Assembly (NCBI GenBank): GCA_000717735.1
Contig: JOBE01000004.1
Location: 62,001-126,000, forward strand
Source: Streptomyces griseoluteus
GTDB lineage: Bacteria > Actinomycetota > Actinomycetes > Streptomycetales > Streptomycetaceae
Direction: 5' to 3'
DNA length: 64,000 bases
The notes under the pieces are model-generated. The model saw only the letters and a list, made by a program, of their open reading frames with translations, searched no databases and was not told the DNA's origin. This document shows positions 9,454 to 18,063 of this stretch, piece by piece. A program made the position numbers and the translations under genes. Position 1 is the first letter of the stretch. The number at the start of each line of letters is the position of its first letter.

Positions 9454-10416
9454 ATGAACACCACGTCCAGCACGTCCACCGCCTCCCCTCCGAAGGCCGC
9501 CCCTCCTCCCGTACGGGCGGGCAGCGGTCCCTGGCAGCTCGCCCGCGCGGAGCTGCGCCGCCGCACGTCCGTGAAACTCTCGCTCGCCGTGGTCGCCTTC
9601 TTCGCGCTCATGACCGTGGCCGCCCCGCTGATCAGCGCGCTGGGCGGCTGGGGTCCCGAGGAGTTCGACAAGACCGCCGTCGACCCGTACCTGGGCGGCC
9701 TCCCGATCGGACCGCTCGGCGGCGTCTCGGCCGAGCACTGGCTCGGCGTCGAACCCGTCACCGGGCGCGACCTGTTCGCCCGGGTCGTGCACGGCGCCCA
9801 GGTCTCCCTGCTCATCGCCTTCTCGGCGACGGCCATCGTCGTCGTCGCCGGGACCGCGGCCGGCATCGTCGCCGGCTACTTCGGCGGACGCGTCGACACC
9901 GTGCTGTCCCGCCTGATGGACCTCACCATGTCCTTCCCCTCCCTCATCTTCATGATCGCGATGATGTCCGTGGCCCGGGACGTCAACCGGATCGTCCTGA
10001 TGACCGCAGTCATCGGCCTCTTCGGCTGGCCCGGCATCGCCCGGGTGGTCCGCGGCCAGACCCTGTCCCTGAAACACCGCGAGTACGTCGACGCCGCCCG
10101 CGTCGGCGGCTCCGGACCCTGGCGGATCCTCGCCCGCGACATCCTGCCGGGCGTCGCCGGGCCGGTCATCGCGTACACGACGCTGATCGTGCCGGGGATG
10201 ATCGCCACCGAGGCGGCCCTCAGCTACCTGGGCGTCGGCGTGCGTCCGCCCACCCCGTCCTGGGGGCAGATGATCGCCGAGAGCGTCGCCTACTACGACA
10301 CGGACCCCATGTACTTCGTCGTGCCGAGCCTCTGCCTCTTCCTCACCGTGCTCGCGTTCACGCTGCTCGGCGACGCGCTGCGCGACATCCTCGACCCGAG
10401 AGGCAGCGGCACGTGA
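9454..10416 (+). CDS. Peptide ABC transporter permease, DppC type
   Basis: 320 residues, with about 70 cytoplasmic and first-helix residues followed by the BPD_transp_1 permease domain. The EAA loop (EYVDAARVGGSGPWRILARDILP) that contacts the ATPases is clear, as is the DppC-type C-terminus ending LGDALRDILDPR. The gene starts 29 bases after the binding-protein gene and its last bases overlap the next permease gene (GTGA). DppC usually follows DppB in such operons; here the order is reversed. Confidence 0.9.
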   Translation: MNTTSSTSTASPPKAAPPPVRAGSGPWQLARAELRRRTSVKLSLAVVAFFALMTVAAPLISALGGWGPEEFDKTAVDPYLGGLPIGPLGGVSAEHWLGVEPVTGRDLFARVVHGAQVSLLIAFSATAIVVVAGTAAGIVAGYFGGRVDTVLSRLMDLTMSFPSLIFMIAMMSVARDVNRIVLMTAVIGLFGWPGIARVVRGQTLSLKHREYVDAARVGGSGPWRILARDILPGVAGPVIAYTTLIVPGMIATEAALSYLGVGVRPPTPSWGQMIAESVAYYDTDPMYFVVPSLCLFLTVLAFTLLGDALRDILDPRGSGT

Positions 10417-11399
10417 TCCTCTACCTCGGCCGCCGGCTCCTGGGCGTGCTCGGCGTCCTCGTCGCCATCGCCGCCGTCACCTTCACCATCTTCTACGTCC
10501 TCCCCTCCGACCCGGCCGCCGCCGCCTGCGGAAAGTCGTGCAGCGCCGAACGCCTCGAGGCGATCCGCGCCCACATGGGTCTCGACGCCCCCCTGTGGCG
10601 GCAGTTCGCCGACTTCGTCACCGGCATCTTCACCGGCCGCACGATGGGCTCCGGCCAGTACGCCCTGCACTGCGACTTCCCGTGCCTGGGCTACTCGTAC
10701 GAGAACAGCCAGGGCGTCTGGGACCTGCTCGTGGACCGGCTGCCCGTCTCCGCCTCGCTCGCCCTGGGCGCCGCCGCGATCTGGCTGCTCCTCGGACTCT
10801 CCGCGGGCGTCACCGCGGCCCTGCACAAGGACACCCTCACCGACCGGGCCCTGATGGTCGGCGCGGTCGCCGCCGCCTCCCTGCCCGTCTACTTCACCTC
10901 GGTGCTGCTGATCTTCGGGCTCATCCGGGTCGCCGGCCTGCTGCCCTACCCGCAGTACACGGCCTTCGGCGACGACCCGCTCTCCTGGGCCACCAACCTG
11001 CTGCTGCCGTGGCTGGCGCTCGCGATCCTGTACGCCGCGATGTACGCGCGGCAGAGCCGCAGTTCGATGATCGAGTCCATGGCGGAGCCGTACATCCGCA
11101 CCGCCCGCGCCAAGGGCCTGCCGCGCCGCACGGTCGTCGTCAAACACGGCCTGCGCGCGGGCATGACCCCGATCCTGACCATCTTCGGCATGGACCTCGG
11201 CGGGCTGCTCGCGGGCGCCGTGATCACCGAGTCCATCTTCGGACTGCCCGGCATCGGACGCCTCTTCTACGGCGCCCTGTCGACGGGGGACCAGCCGGTC
11301 ATCCTCGGCGTCACGCTGCTCGCCGCCACCTTCATCGTCGTCGCCAACCTGGCCGTCGACCTGCTGTACGCCGTCGTCGACCCGCGAGTGAGGTACTGA
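10413..11399 (+). CDS. Peptide ABC transporter permease, DppB type
   Basis: 328 residues. The N-terminal helix LLGVLGVLVAIAAVTFTIFYVLP, the periplasmic segment with the IRAHMGLD motif and the EAA loop (YIRTARAKGLPRRTVVVKHGLR) are those of DppB/OppB permeases. A GTG start overlaps the DppC stop. It pairs with the preceding permease to form the membrane channel. A cysteine cluster around CGKSC and CDFPC in the first external loop is uncommon for the family. Confidence 0.9.
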   Translation: MILYLGRRLLGVLGVLVAIAAVTFTIFYVLPSDPAAAACGKSCSAERLEAIRAHMGLDAPLWRQFADFVTGIFTGRTMGSGQYALHCDFPCLGYSYENSQGVWDLLVDRLPVSASLALGAAAIWLLLGLSAGVTAALHKDTLTDRALMVGAVAAASLPVYFTSVLLIFGLIRVAGLLPYPQYTAFGDDPLSWATNLLLPWLALAILYAAMYARQSRSSMIESMAEPYIRTARAKGLPRRTVVVKHGLRAGMTPILTIFGMDLGGLLAGAVITESIFGLPGIGRLFYGALSTGDQPVILGVTLLAATFIVVANLAVDLLYAVVDPRVRY

Positions 11400-12421
11400 T
11401 GGCCGACGCCACCTCCCTGTTGTCGGTACGGGACCTCACGGTCACCTTCCCGACGAAGCGCGGCCCCGTCCGGGCCGTCGACGCCCTCTCCTTCGACGTG
11501 CTTCCCGGCCGCACCCTCGGCATCGTCGGCGAGTCCGGCTCCGGCAAGTCCGTGACCTCGCTCGCCGTCATGGGCCTGCACACGGGCGCCGAGGTCTCCG
11601 GCTCCGTCACCCTCGACGGACGCGAGCTGGTCGGACTCCCCGAACGCGAGCTCAACGGGCTGCGCGGCCGGCGGATGGCCATGATCTTCCAGGACCCGCT
11701 GTCCAGCCTGCACCCGTACTACACGGTCGGGGAACAGATCGCCGAGCACCACAGGGTCCACTTCGGCTCCCGCCGCGCGGCCGCCCGCGCACGGGCCGTC
11801 GAGGCGCTCGGCGAGGTCGGCATCCCCGAACCCCGCCGCCGGGCCGGCGAGTACCCCCACCAGTTCTCCGGCGGCATGCGGCAGCGCGTGATGATCGCGA
11901 TGGCCCTGGCGTGCGAACCGGACCTGCTGATCGCGGACGAGCCGACGACCGCGCTCGACGTCACCGTCCAGGCCCAGATCCTGGAGCTGATCGCCCGGAT
12001 CCAACAGGACCGGGGGCTCGCCGTCGTCATGATCACGCACGATCTGGGGGTGGTCGCCCGGGTGGCCCACGACGTCCTGGTGATGTACGGCGGCCGGGCC
12101 GCCGAACACGCCCCGGTCGACGCCCTCTTCGCGTCCCCCGCCCACCCCTACACCCGCGGCCTGCTCGACTCGCTTCCCCGGCTCGACGATGACGACGACG
12201 CCCCGCTGCGGGCGATCCCCGGCAGCCCGCCGTCCCTGCTCGAACCGGCGCCCGGCTGCGCGTTCGCGCCCCGCTGCCCCCGGGCCGCCGCCGGCTCCGA
12301 GGAGGAACGGGCGCGCTGCGCGGCCGAACGCCCGCAGCTCGGCGGCCCGGACGGACATCCGGCCGCCTGCCATTTCCCCGCGTTCCCCGCGTTCCCCGCG
12401 TACGAAGGCGTCGCCTCATGA
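11399..12421 (+). CDS. Peptide ABC transporter ATPase, DppD type
   Basis: 340 residues with Walker A GESGSGKS, Walker B LLIADEPT, the ABC signature FSGGMRQRV and the C-terminal oligopeptide_HPY region, where cysteines in GCAFAPRCP are often associated with an iron-sulfur site. The ATG shares one base with the permease stop codon and has GAGG 6 bases upstream; its own stop overlaps the next ATG (ATGA). It works as a heterodimer with the DppF-type ATPase. Confidence 0.92.
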   Translation: MADATSLLSVRDLTVTFPTKRGPVRAVDALSFDVLPGRTLGIVGESGSGKSVTSLAVMGLHTGAEVSGSVTLDGRELVGLPERELNGLRGRRMAMIFQDPLSSLHPYYTVGEQIAEHHRVHFGSRRAAARARAVEALGEVGIPEPRRRAGEYPHQFSGGMRQRVMIAMALACEPDLLIADEPTTALDVTVQAQILELIARIQQDRGLAVVMITHDLGVVARVAHDVLVMYGGRAAEHAPVDALFASPAHPYTRGLLDSLPRLDDDDDAPLRAIPGSPPSLLEPAPGCAFAPRCPRAAAGSEEERARCAAERPQLGGPDGHPAACHFPAFPAFPAYEGVAS

Positions 12422-13434
12422 CCACGACCACCACCGCGACTCCGGCCGCGGGGGGCGGCACGACAGCCGCGCCCCTGCTCAGCGTCCGCGACCTGACCAT
12501 GACCTTCCCGGGGCGCCGGGCCCGTTCGGCGCCCGTCCGGGCCGTCGACGGCATCGGCTTCGACGTGGCGGCGGGCGAGACCCTCGGCCTCGTCGGCGAG
12601 TCCGGCTGCGGCAAGTCGACCACCGGCCGGATGATCGTGCGGCTCCTGGAACCGACCGCCGGCTCCGTCTCGTACGACGGGCGGGACATCACTCATCTGT
12701 CGCAGAGGGAGCTCAAGCCGCTCCGGCGCGACCTCCAGATGGTCTTCCAGGACCCGCACTCCTCCCTCAACCCCCGCCAGACCGTGGCCCGGATCATCTC
12801 CGACCCGCTGATGGTGCAGGGCAGTTCGGCGTCCGAGGCCCGCGGGCGGGCCGCGGAGCTGATGGATCTGGTCGGACTCATCCCGGAGCACATCGACCGC
12901 TATCCGCACGAGTTCTCCGGCGGCCAGGCCCAGCGCATCGGCATCGCCCGCGCCCTGGCCACCAGCCCCCGGCTCGTCGTCGCCGACGAACCCGTCTCCG
13001 CCCTGGACGTCTCCGTCCAGGCACAGATCGTCAACCTGATGGAACGGCTCCAGCGCGAACTGGGGCTCGCCTATCTCTTCATCGCCCACGACCTGTCGGT
13101 CGTCAAGCGGGTCTGCGACCGGGTCGCCGTGATGTACCTCGGCCGGATCGTGGAGATCGGCGTGAAGGAACGGGTGTACGCGGCCCCCGCGCACCCCTAC
13201 ACGCGGGCCCTGCTCTCCGCCGTACCACTGCCCGACCCGGCGGCCGAACGGTCCCGGGAGCGGATCACCCTGCTCGGCGACCCGCCGAGCCCGGCCGCTC
13301 CCCCACCGGGCTGCACCTTCCACCCGCGCTGCCCCAAGGCGCAGGACGTCTGCCGGACGGAGGCGCCGCTGCTGCGGATCGCCGCCCCCGGCGAGGCCCG
13401 CCAGGTCGCCTGCCACTTCCCCGAGGGCTCCTGA
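12418..13434 (+). CDS. Peptide ABC transporter ATPase, DppF type
   Basis: 338 residues with Walker [10 protein letters not shown], signature FSGGQAQRI, Walker [12 protein letters not shown] and the C-terminal cysteine region GCTFHPRCP. It completes the importer. Its TGA stop (13432-13434) forms the outermost bases of a 29-bp perfect hairpin that also contains the stop codon of the converging gene. Confidence 0.92.
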   Translation: MTTTTTATPAAGGGTTAAPLLSVRDLTMTFPGRRARSAPVRAVDGIGFDVAAGETLGLVGESGCGKSTTGRMIVRLLEPTAGSVSYDGRDITHLSQRELKPLRRDLQMVFQDPHSSLNPRQTVARIISDPLMVQGSSASEARGRAAELMDLVGLIPEHIDRYPHEFSGGQAQRIGIARALATSPRLVVADEPVSALDVSVQAQIVNLMERLQRELGLAYLFIAHDLSVVKRVCDRVAVMYLGRIVEIGVKERVYAAPAHPYTRALLSAVPLPDPAAERSRERITLLGDPPSPAAPPPGCTFHPRCPKAQDVCRTEAPLLRIAAPGEARQVACHFPEGS

Positions 13435-13493
13435 GCGAAGCCGAACGCCCCGGCCCCCGCGCGTGCGGGGGCCGGGGCGTTCGGCTTCGCTCA
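13432..13493. terminator. 29-bp perfect bidirectional terminator holding both stop codons
   Basis: 13432-13460 and 13465-13493 are exact reverse complements around a GCGT loop. The first three bases are the TGA of the DppF gene and the last three are the complement of the TGA of the converging reductase gene. Each gene therefore ends inside the same stem. Confidence 0.9.
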
Positions 13494-14426
13494 GACGGTG
13501 CGGGCAGCCCGGTACAGGGCGACGGCGACGGCCAGGTCCTCCCAGGCCATGCCCACGCTCTTGAAGAGCCGCGGGCGCTCGGACGGCGGGACGCGCGGTC
13601 CGTTCACGAGCTCGGCGAGGTTGCCCGCGATGTGGTTCTCCTCGATCGCCCCCTCGGCCGTGGGGACGAGCAGGTCCCCGGCCTCGCGCAGCGCGGCGGA
13701 GCGGGCCTCGACGTACACCTCGGACCGGGCCACGAGCGCCGTGTCGGTCTCGCGGGCGGTCGGCTCGTGCGAGCCGACCGCGACGACGGTGGCGCCGGGG
13801 GCCACCAGGGCTCCGTCGAAGAGCGGTTCGCGGGCCGTGGTGCAGCAGACGACGAGGTCGGCGCGGCCCACGTCGTCTGGTGTGCCGGGACGGGCGAGCG
13901 CGCCGAGCTTCCGTGCGTATCCGGCGAGGGCGCGGGCGCCGACCGGGTTGCGGCCGACGACGATCACCTCGGCGAGTTCACGGACGGCGAGGACCGCCTC
14001 CAGGTGCCCGTACGCCTGGGGTCCGGTCCCGAAGAGGACGAGACGCAGCCGCCTGTCGCCCGGTGTCAGATGGCGCACCGCGAGCGCGGAGACGGCCGGC
14101 GTGCGCAGCTCGGTGAGGGCGGCGCCGTCGAGGAGGGCGACAGGCCGCAGGGTCTCGCCGTCCAGGAGCAGATACGAGCCGGTGATGCGGGGCAGGCCCG
14201 CGGCCGGGTTGCCGGGGGCGACTCCGGCGATCTTCACGCCGGCGTGGGAGCCGAAGGCGGCGGGCATGAGGAGGAGTTCGCCCGCCGGGACGGGGACGGC
14301 GGTGCGGGCCGGGGCGGTCTCGGGGTCGAGTCCGGCGCGCAGGACGTCGGCCAGGACGTCGGTGACCGCCGCCGGACCGAGGAGGCGCGCCATGGTCGAT
14401 GCGTCGATCTGGAACAGCCGGGTCAC
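13491..14426 (-). CDS. Ornithine cyclodeaminase family protein, probable pyrroline-2-carboxylate reductase
   Basis: 311 residues of the OCD/mu-crystallin family, with a Rossmann glycine motif in LFGTGPQAYGHLEA and the family segment GVKIAGVAPGN. Family members either deaminate ornithine to proline or reduce Delta1-pyrroline-2-carboxylate to L-proline with NAD(P)H. Coupling by GTGA to a proline-racemase-family gene is the arrangement of trans-3-hydroxyproline pathways, where a dehydratase makes pyrroline-2-carboxylate and this enzyme reduces it. That role is favoured here by context, not by residues I can verify. Confidence 0.8.
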   Translation of the reverse strand: MTRLFQIDASTMARLLGPAAVTDVLADVLRAGLDPETAPARTAVPVPAGELLLMPAAFGSHAGVKIAGVAPGNPAAGLPRITGSYLLLDGETLRPVALLDGAALTELRTPAVSALAVRHLTPGDRRLRLVLFGTGPQAYGHLEAVLAVRELAEVIVVGRNPVGARALAGYARKLGALARPGTPDDVGRADLVVCCTTAREPLFDGALVAPGATVVAVGSHEPTARETDTALVARSEVYVEARSAALREAGDLLVPTAEGAIEENHIAGNLAELVNGPRVPPSERPRLFKSVGMAWEDLAVAVALYRAARTV

Positions 14427-15382
14427 AGGAGGAACCCCGTCCCCAGGTCGTCGTGCGGGTCGAGGAGGAAGGTGTGGGTGCCGGTGCGGTACGTGGAGCC
14501 GGTGACCTCGGTGATCCCGCCGGGCAGCAGCCTGCCGGTGAACACCGTGCCGGTCACGGACTCGTGGGTCAGGGTGTCGCCGGGGGCGAGGCGCCCGTCC
14601 GCGGCGAGCAGGGCGAGCCGGGCGGAGGTGCCGGACCCGCAGGGCGAGCGGTCGATCTGGCCGTCGGCGAAGACGGTGATGTTGCGCTGCCGGGGCCCTG
14701 ACGGGGTGACGGGCAGGTCCTCGTACAGGATGACGCCGTACACCTCGTGCGCCGGGAGCGCGGCGCGGATCTCCCGTCCCGCCCGGACGAGCGCGGGGAG
14801 TGAGGCCCTGGTCGTGTCGAGGCCGAGGTCGTGGGCGGCGACGGAGGCGTAGCAGGCACCGGAATCGGCGAGGTCGACGTCGACGGCTCCGAAGGAGGTC
14901 GTGACGGGCACCTTGCGTGCGGTGACACGGGTCGGGACGTTGCGGAAGGTGACGCCGGTGGTGCGGCCGGCGGCGCGGTGTACGACGGCGGTGACACGGC
15001 CCGAGGGCACGTCGATCCTGACGGTGGCGTCGCCGTCGTCGGGGGCCGGGACACGGCCGGTGTCGACTGCCCAGGCGCCGAGCGCCATGGTGCCGTGGCC
15101 GCAGGCCGTGGAGTAGCCGTCCTTGTGCCAGAACAGCACGCCGAAGTGGGCGCCGTCGTCGTCGGCGGGGACGACGAACCCGCCGTACATACCGGAGTGT
15201 CCGCGCGGTTCCCGGACGAGGAGGCGGCGCAGGCCGTCGAGGGGTCCGAGGCGGAGTGCGAGGGCCCGGCGCTCGGCGACGGTGTCGCCGGGGATCGGGG
15301 GGAGGTCCTCGTCGACGATCCTGAAGGGCTCGCCTGCGGTGTGGTAGTCGGTGGTGCGGACCGGGTGCGGGACGGTGCTCAC
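14423..15382 (-). CDS. Second proline racemase family protein (hydroxyproline epimerase or dehydratase)
   Basis: 319 residues, only distantly similar to the paralogue at 2374-3378. Both catalytic cysteines are present: Cys94 in TACGHGTMALG and Cys248 in DRSPCGSGTSA. By the usual rule that makes it a racemase/epimerase. Yet it is coupled to a pyrroline-2-carboxylate-reductase gene, which normally partners a trans-3-hydroxyproline dehydratase (Cys/Thr). It may be a second epimerase, act on 3-hydroxyproline or be bifunctional. The GTG start has GGAGAAAG upstream. It follows the collagenase gene by 84 bases containing a hairpin. Confidence 0.8.
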   Translation of the reverse strand: MSTVPHPVRTTDYHTAGEPFRIVDEDLPPIPGDTVAERRALALRLGPLDGLRRLLVREPRGHSGMYGGFVVPADDDGAHFGVLFWHKDGYSTACGHGTMALGAWAVDTGRVPAPDDGDATVRIDVPSGRVTAVVHRAAGRTTGVTFRNVPTRVTARKVPVTTSFGAVDVDLADSGACYASVAAHDLGLDTTRASLPALVRAGREIRAALPAHEVYGVILYEDLPVTPSGPRQRNITVFADGQIDRSPCGSGTSARLALLAADGRLAPGDTLTHESVTGTVFTGRLLPGGITEVTGSTYRTGTHTFLLDPHDDLGTGFLL

Positions 15383-15415
15383 GAAGTACTTTCTCCAGGA
15401 GGGGGAGGGACGGCG

Positions 15416-15454
15416 CCGGGCCGGCCCCTCCCCCCACGGGTGGGACCGGCCCGG
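15416..15454 (-). terminator. Hairpin between collagenase and second racemase genes
   Basis: CCGGGCCGG (15416-15424) and CCGGCCCGG (15446-15454) pair perfectly. It lies 13 bases past the collagenase stop and could end or attenuate transcription into the racemase-reductase pair. Confidence 0.5.
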
Positions 15455-15466
15455 CGAGCGGGGGTG

Positions 15467-17863
15467 TCAGCTGCGCAGGGGGCCCTCACAGCTGAAGCTC
15501 GACGTGCCCGCGACCTTCGTGGACCAGATCTCGACCGGCCCGAAGGAGCAGTTCATGTCGGCGAGGTTGTTCGAGGCGGCGCCCGCGCGGTCGAGGATGA
15601 AGTAGTCGACGGTCTCGGACATGTCCTTGAAGTTCTGGTCCTCGCTGGCCCAGTTGGACAGGTTGGCGGTGATCCGGCCGGTGCAGGTGAACCGGCGCTT
15701 GCCCGGGTCGCCGTTCTCCACGCAGTCGGGGGTGTTGTAGGTGGCGGCGGCGAACGTGGACTTGACGTTCGCGAGCGCGGAGTCGCGCAGCTGCTCGTTG
15801 GGCGTGTACGTGGTGTTGGGGACGAAGAGTTCGTCGACCTTGGCGATCTGCGCGTCGAGGAAGCGGTCGTAGTCGCGCTGGAGGCCGGCGTCGGCGCCGA
15901 GCCGCGTGCGCCAGGCGTCGTACGCACGGACGTCGTCGGCCCGCAGGTGCCGGTACATCTCGCGGAGCAGCGAGGGCTTCTCGGTCCAGAGGTACTCGAA
16001 GAAGGTGCCCGCGTAGCTGTAGAAGCGGAAGCCGTCGCCGTCGTAGGTGGCGTTGAGGATCTGGCGCACGCTCATCCGGGGCCCGCCGGCCGAGGTGTCG
16101 TTGATGATGCTGCGGACGAGGGACTTGCGGACGGCGATGCCGTCGTCGCGGGTGGCTCCGTCGAAGAACTCGGCCGTGCCCTCGTCCATGAAGGTGGTGC
16201 GGTCGTTCTGGTACCAGGGGCCCTCGCCGAAGAAGCCGTGGACGGCGTAGCGGCCGTTGAGGTAGTGGGTGTACTCGTGGCGGAACAGCTCTTCGAGGGT
16301 GAGCGAGGAGTCCTGGGGGACGCGCCGCTGGTACGTGTAGAAGGTGGCGCCGCGTTCGATGTAGATGCCGCCGTTGTTCGTGTCCATCCCCGTGAGGATG
16401 GGGTGGTAGTTCTCGTAGTCCGCGCGGGAGCCGTAGAGGACGATGTTCAGGCTGGTGTTGGGGTCGCCGGTGAGCGGCTGCTCCGTGCCGAGCACGCGGT
16501 GGTACTGCGCCTTGACCAGCTTGCTGGCGTAGTAGAGCTGGTCGACGGTGGCCCGGTCGAGGCCGGTGCGGACCTTGATGGCGCCGTTGTCGTAGGTGTA
16601 CGTGTACGGGAAGATCTGCTTCTCGATGTCCTCCTTGCACACCCCGTACGGCCGGCAGGCGTCGTAGTAGTTGAGCCACGAGACGATCTTGGCCCACTGC
16701 TGGCTGCCCTGGCCGAAGGTGTTCACGACCGTGCCCAGGAGGCCGCCGAGGTCGGCGACGATGCCCGTCCTGAGGCTCGCGATCTCACCGAAGCGGCCGT
16801 ACTCGCCGAGCGCGTCGCGGGCGACCCAGGCGTTGACGGTGCCCTTCAGGTGTCCGTAGGTCGCGAAGGCCTTGAAGACGGCGCGGTACGCCGGGTCGGC
16901 GGCGACGGCCGTGTGGAAGGCGGTGTCCTGGTTGCCCGGGTAGACGCCGAGGTAGTTGACGGAGAGCCCGGCGAGCGCGGCGCCCGCCCAGGCGGGGTCC
17001 AGGTGGGTGGCGGGGTGGGACGGGTCCATGGTGGCCAGGACCCGCTTGATCAGGCCGAGCTGGTGGTGGCGCAGGCCGGGGCCGCTGGCGGCGTAGAGGG
17101 CCTCGCGCAGGGTGTTCGCGTTGGTCTTGGTGACGTCGAAGGTGCGCGCGGCGTTGCCGAAGGCGGTGACGGCCTGGGTGATCGCGTTCACGGTGGGCGC
17201 GTCGGTGACGTCGATCTCGCCGCGTGAGAAGTCGTGGTACACGACGGCGTGCAGGTACGTGAACATCTCCTCCAGGTGGGAGGAGTTACGGCCGTCGTGC
17301 GCGGCGGCCAGGCTCGATATGCGCCGGGCGACGGCCTGGACGTGGGCATCGGACATCACGGGGGTGAGCCGGGCGTCCCAGGTCCAGATGAGTCCGCTCA
17401 GACAGCCCTGCGCGGTGACGGCCGGGTCGGCGAGGAAGTCGGCGAGCTGCTCCGGGGAGAGGCCGGTGATCCCGTCGAGCGTGCAGGGCACGCCTGCCGC
17501 GGTGGTGCCGGCGACCGCGGCGGACGAGCGTGCGGCGGCGGTGGCGTCGGCCTTGGCGGCGGACTCTGCGGTGGTGGCCTTGGCCTCGCCGGGTACGCGG
17601 CCGGCGGCGAGGCCGCCGGGGGCGGGCGCGGGTCCGAAGGTCTTGCCGGGAGCGGTGGCGAGGTGCTCGACCTCGTCGAAGGGGTTGGTCGCGGGCTCGG
17701 CCCGCGGGCCCGCCGCGCCGGCCGCCGGGGCAGAAGGAGCCGCCGGGGCACGCTGGTCGTCCGCGTCCGCGGCCGAGACGGCGGACTGGCCGGCGGAGGC
17801 CAGGAGGGTGACGGCTATGGCGGAGGCGAGCAGGGACGAGCGCACACGTCTGTGGAGAGACAA
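15467..17863 (-). CDS. Secreted microbial collagenase, peptidase family M9
   Basis: 798 residues. A Sec signal peptide (RRVRSSLLASAIAVTLLASA, cleavage near AVSA-AD) and a low-complexity Ala/Pro linker lead into the M9 activator and peptidase domains. The zinc site is HEYTH at 529-533, with the third ligand Glu561 in MDEGTAEF, 28 residues on; that spacing equals the one I recall for clostridial ColG. No PKD or collagen-binding domain follows; about 100 residues with paired cysteines end the protein. I chose a TTG start at 17863, with AGGAG 5 bases upstream. The promoter (17963-17995) is identical to that of the peptide importer, so enzyme and importer should be induced together. Confidence 0.93.
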   Translation of the reverse strand: MSLHRRVRSSLLASAIAVTLLASAGQSAVSAADADDQRAPAAPSAPAAGAAGPRAEPATNPFDEVEHLATAPGKTFGPAPAPGGLAAGRVPGEAKATTAESAAKADATAAARSSAAVAGTTAAGVPCTLDGITGLSPEQLADFLADPAVTAQGCLSGLIWTWDARLTPVMSDAHVQAVARRISSLAAAHDGRNSSHLEEMFTYLHAVVYHDFSRGEIDVTDAPTVNAITQAVTAFGNAARTFDVTKTNANTLREALYAASGPGLRHHQLGLIKRVLATMDPSHPATHLDPAWAGAALAGLSVNYLGVYPGNQDTAFHTAVAADPAYRAVFKAFATYGHLKGTVNAWVARDALGEYGRFGEIASLRTGIVADLGGLLGTVVNTFGQGSQQWAKIVSWLNYYDACRPYGVCKEDIEKQIFPYTYTYDNGAIKVRTGLDRATVDQLYYASKLVKAQYHRVLGTEQPLTGDPNTSLNIVLYGSRADYENYHPILTGMDTNNGGIYIERGATFYTYQRRVPQDSSLTLEELFRHEYTHYLNGRYAVHGFFGEGPWYQNDRTTFMDEGTAEFFDGATRDDGIAVRKSLVRSIINDTSAGGPRMSVRQILNATYDGDGFRFYSYAGTFFEYLWTEKPSLLREMYRHLRADDVRAYDAWRTRLGADAGLQRDYDRFLDAQIAKVDELFVPNTTYTPNEQLRDSALANVKSTFAAATYNTPDCVENGDPGKRRFTCTGRITANLSNWASEDQNFKDMSETVDYFILDRAGAASNNLADMNCSFGPVEIWSTKVAGTSSFSCEGPLRS

Positions 17864-17962
17864 CAGAACTCCTGCTGATGAGGGGGGTGGCTGGGTGGGG
17901 ATCGGAACGGCAACTGCCGTGGTTCGCACGGCGTATGACCGCGGTTCATCTCACCGTGTGCG

Positions 17963-17995
17963 CTGTAACATAGTAATGTGAAATTGCACTGACAA
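17963..17995 (-). promoter_or_regulatory. Promoter-operator of the collagenase; identical copy at 7596-7628
   Basis: On the minus strand: -35 TTGTCA (17995-17990), 17-base spacer, -10 TATGTT (17972-17967). The dyad (GTGAAATTGCAC on the plus strand, 17978-17989) fills the spacer. It is base-for-base identical over 33 bp to the transporter promoter. About 100 bases separate it from the TTG start, leaving a long 5' leader. Confidence 0.8.
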
Positions 17996-18023
17996 CCCCT
18001 TTGGCGCCCTCACTTTGCGGCGA

Positions 18024-18058
18024 GGGGCCGCTCCCCCGTCACCGGGTGGAGCGGCCCC
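18024..18058 (-). terminator. Terminator of the Nep1-like protein gene
   Basis: GGGGCCGCTCC (18024-18034) pairs perfectly with GGAGCGGCCCC (18048-18058). It lies just past the stop codon at 18064 on the minus strand. Confidence 0.75.
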
Positions 18059-18063
18059 GCAGG

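Noticed and set aside
15416..15454. Riboswitch in the gap between collagenase and racemase genes
   Set aside because: Only a simple GC hairpin is seen; no conserved aptamer features.
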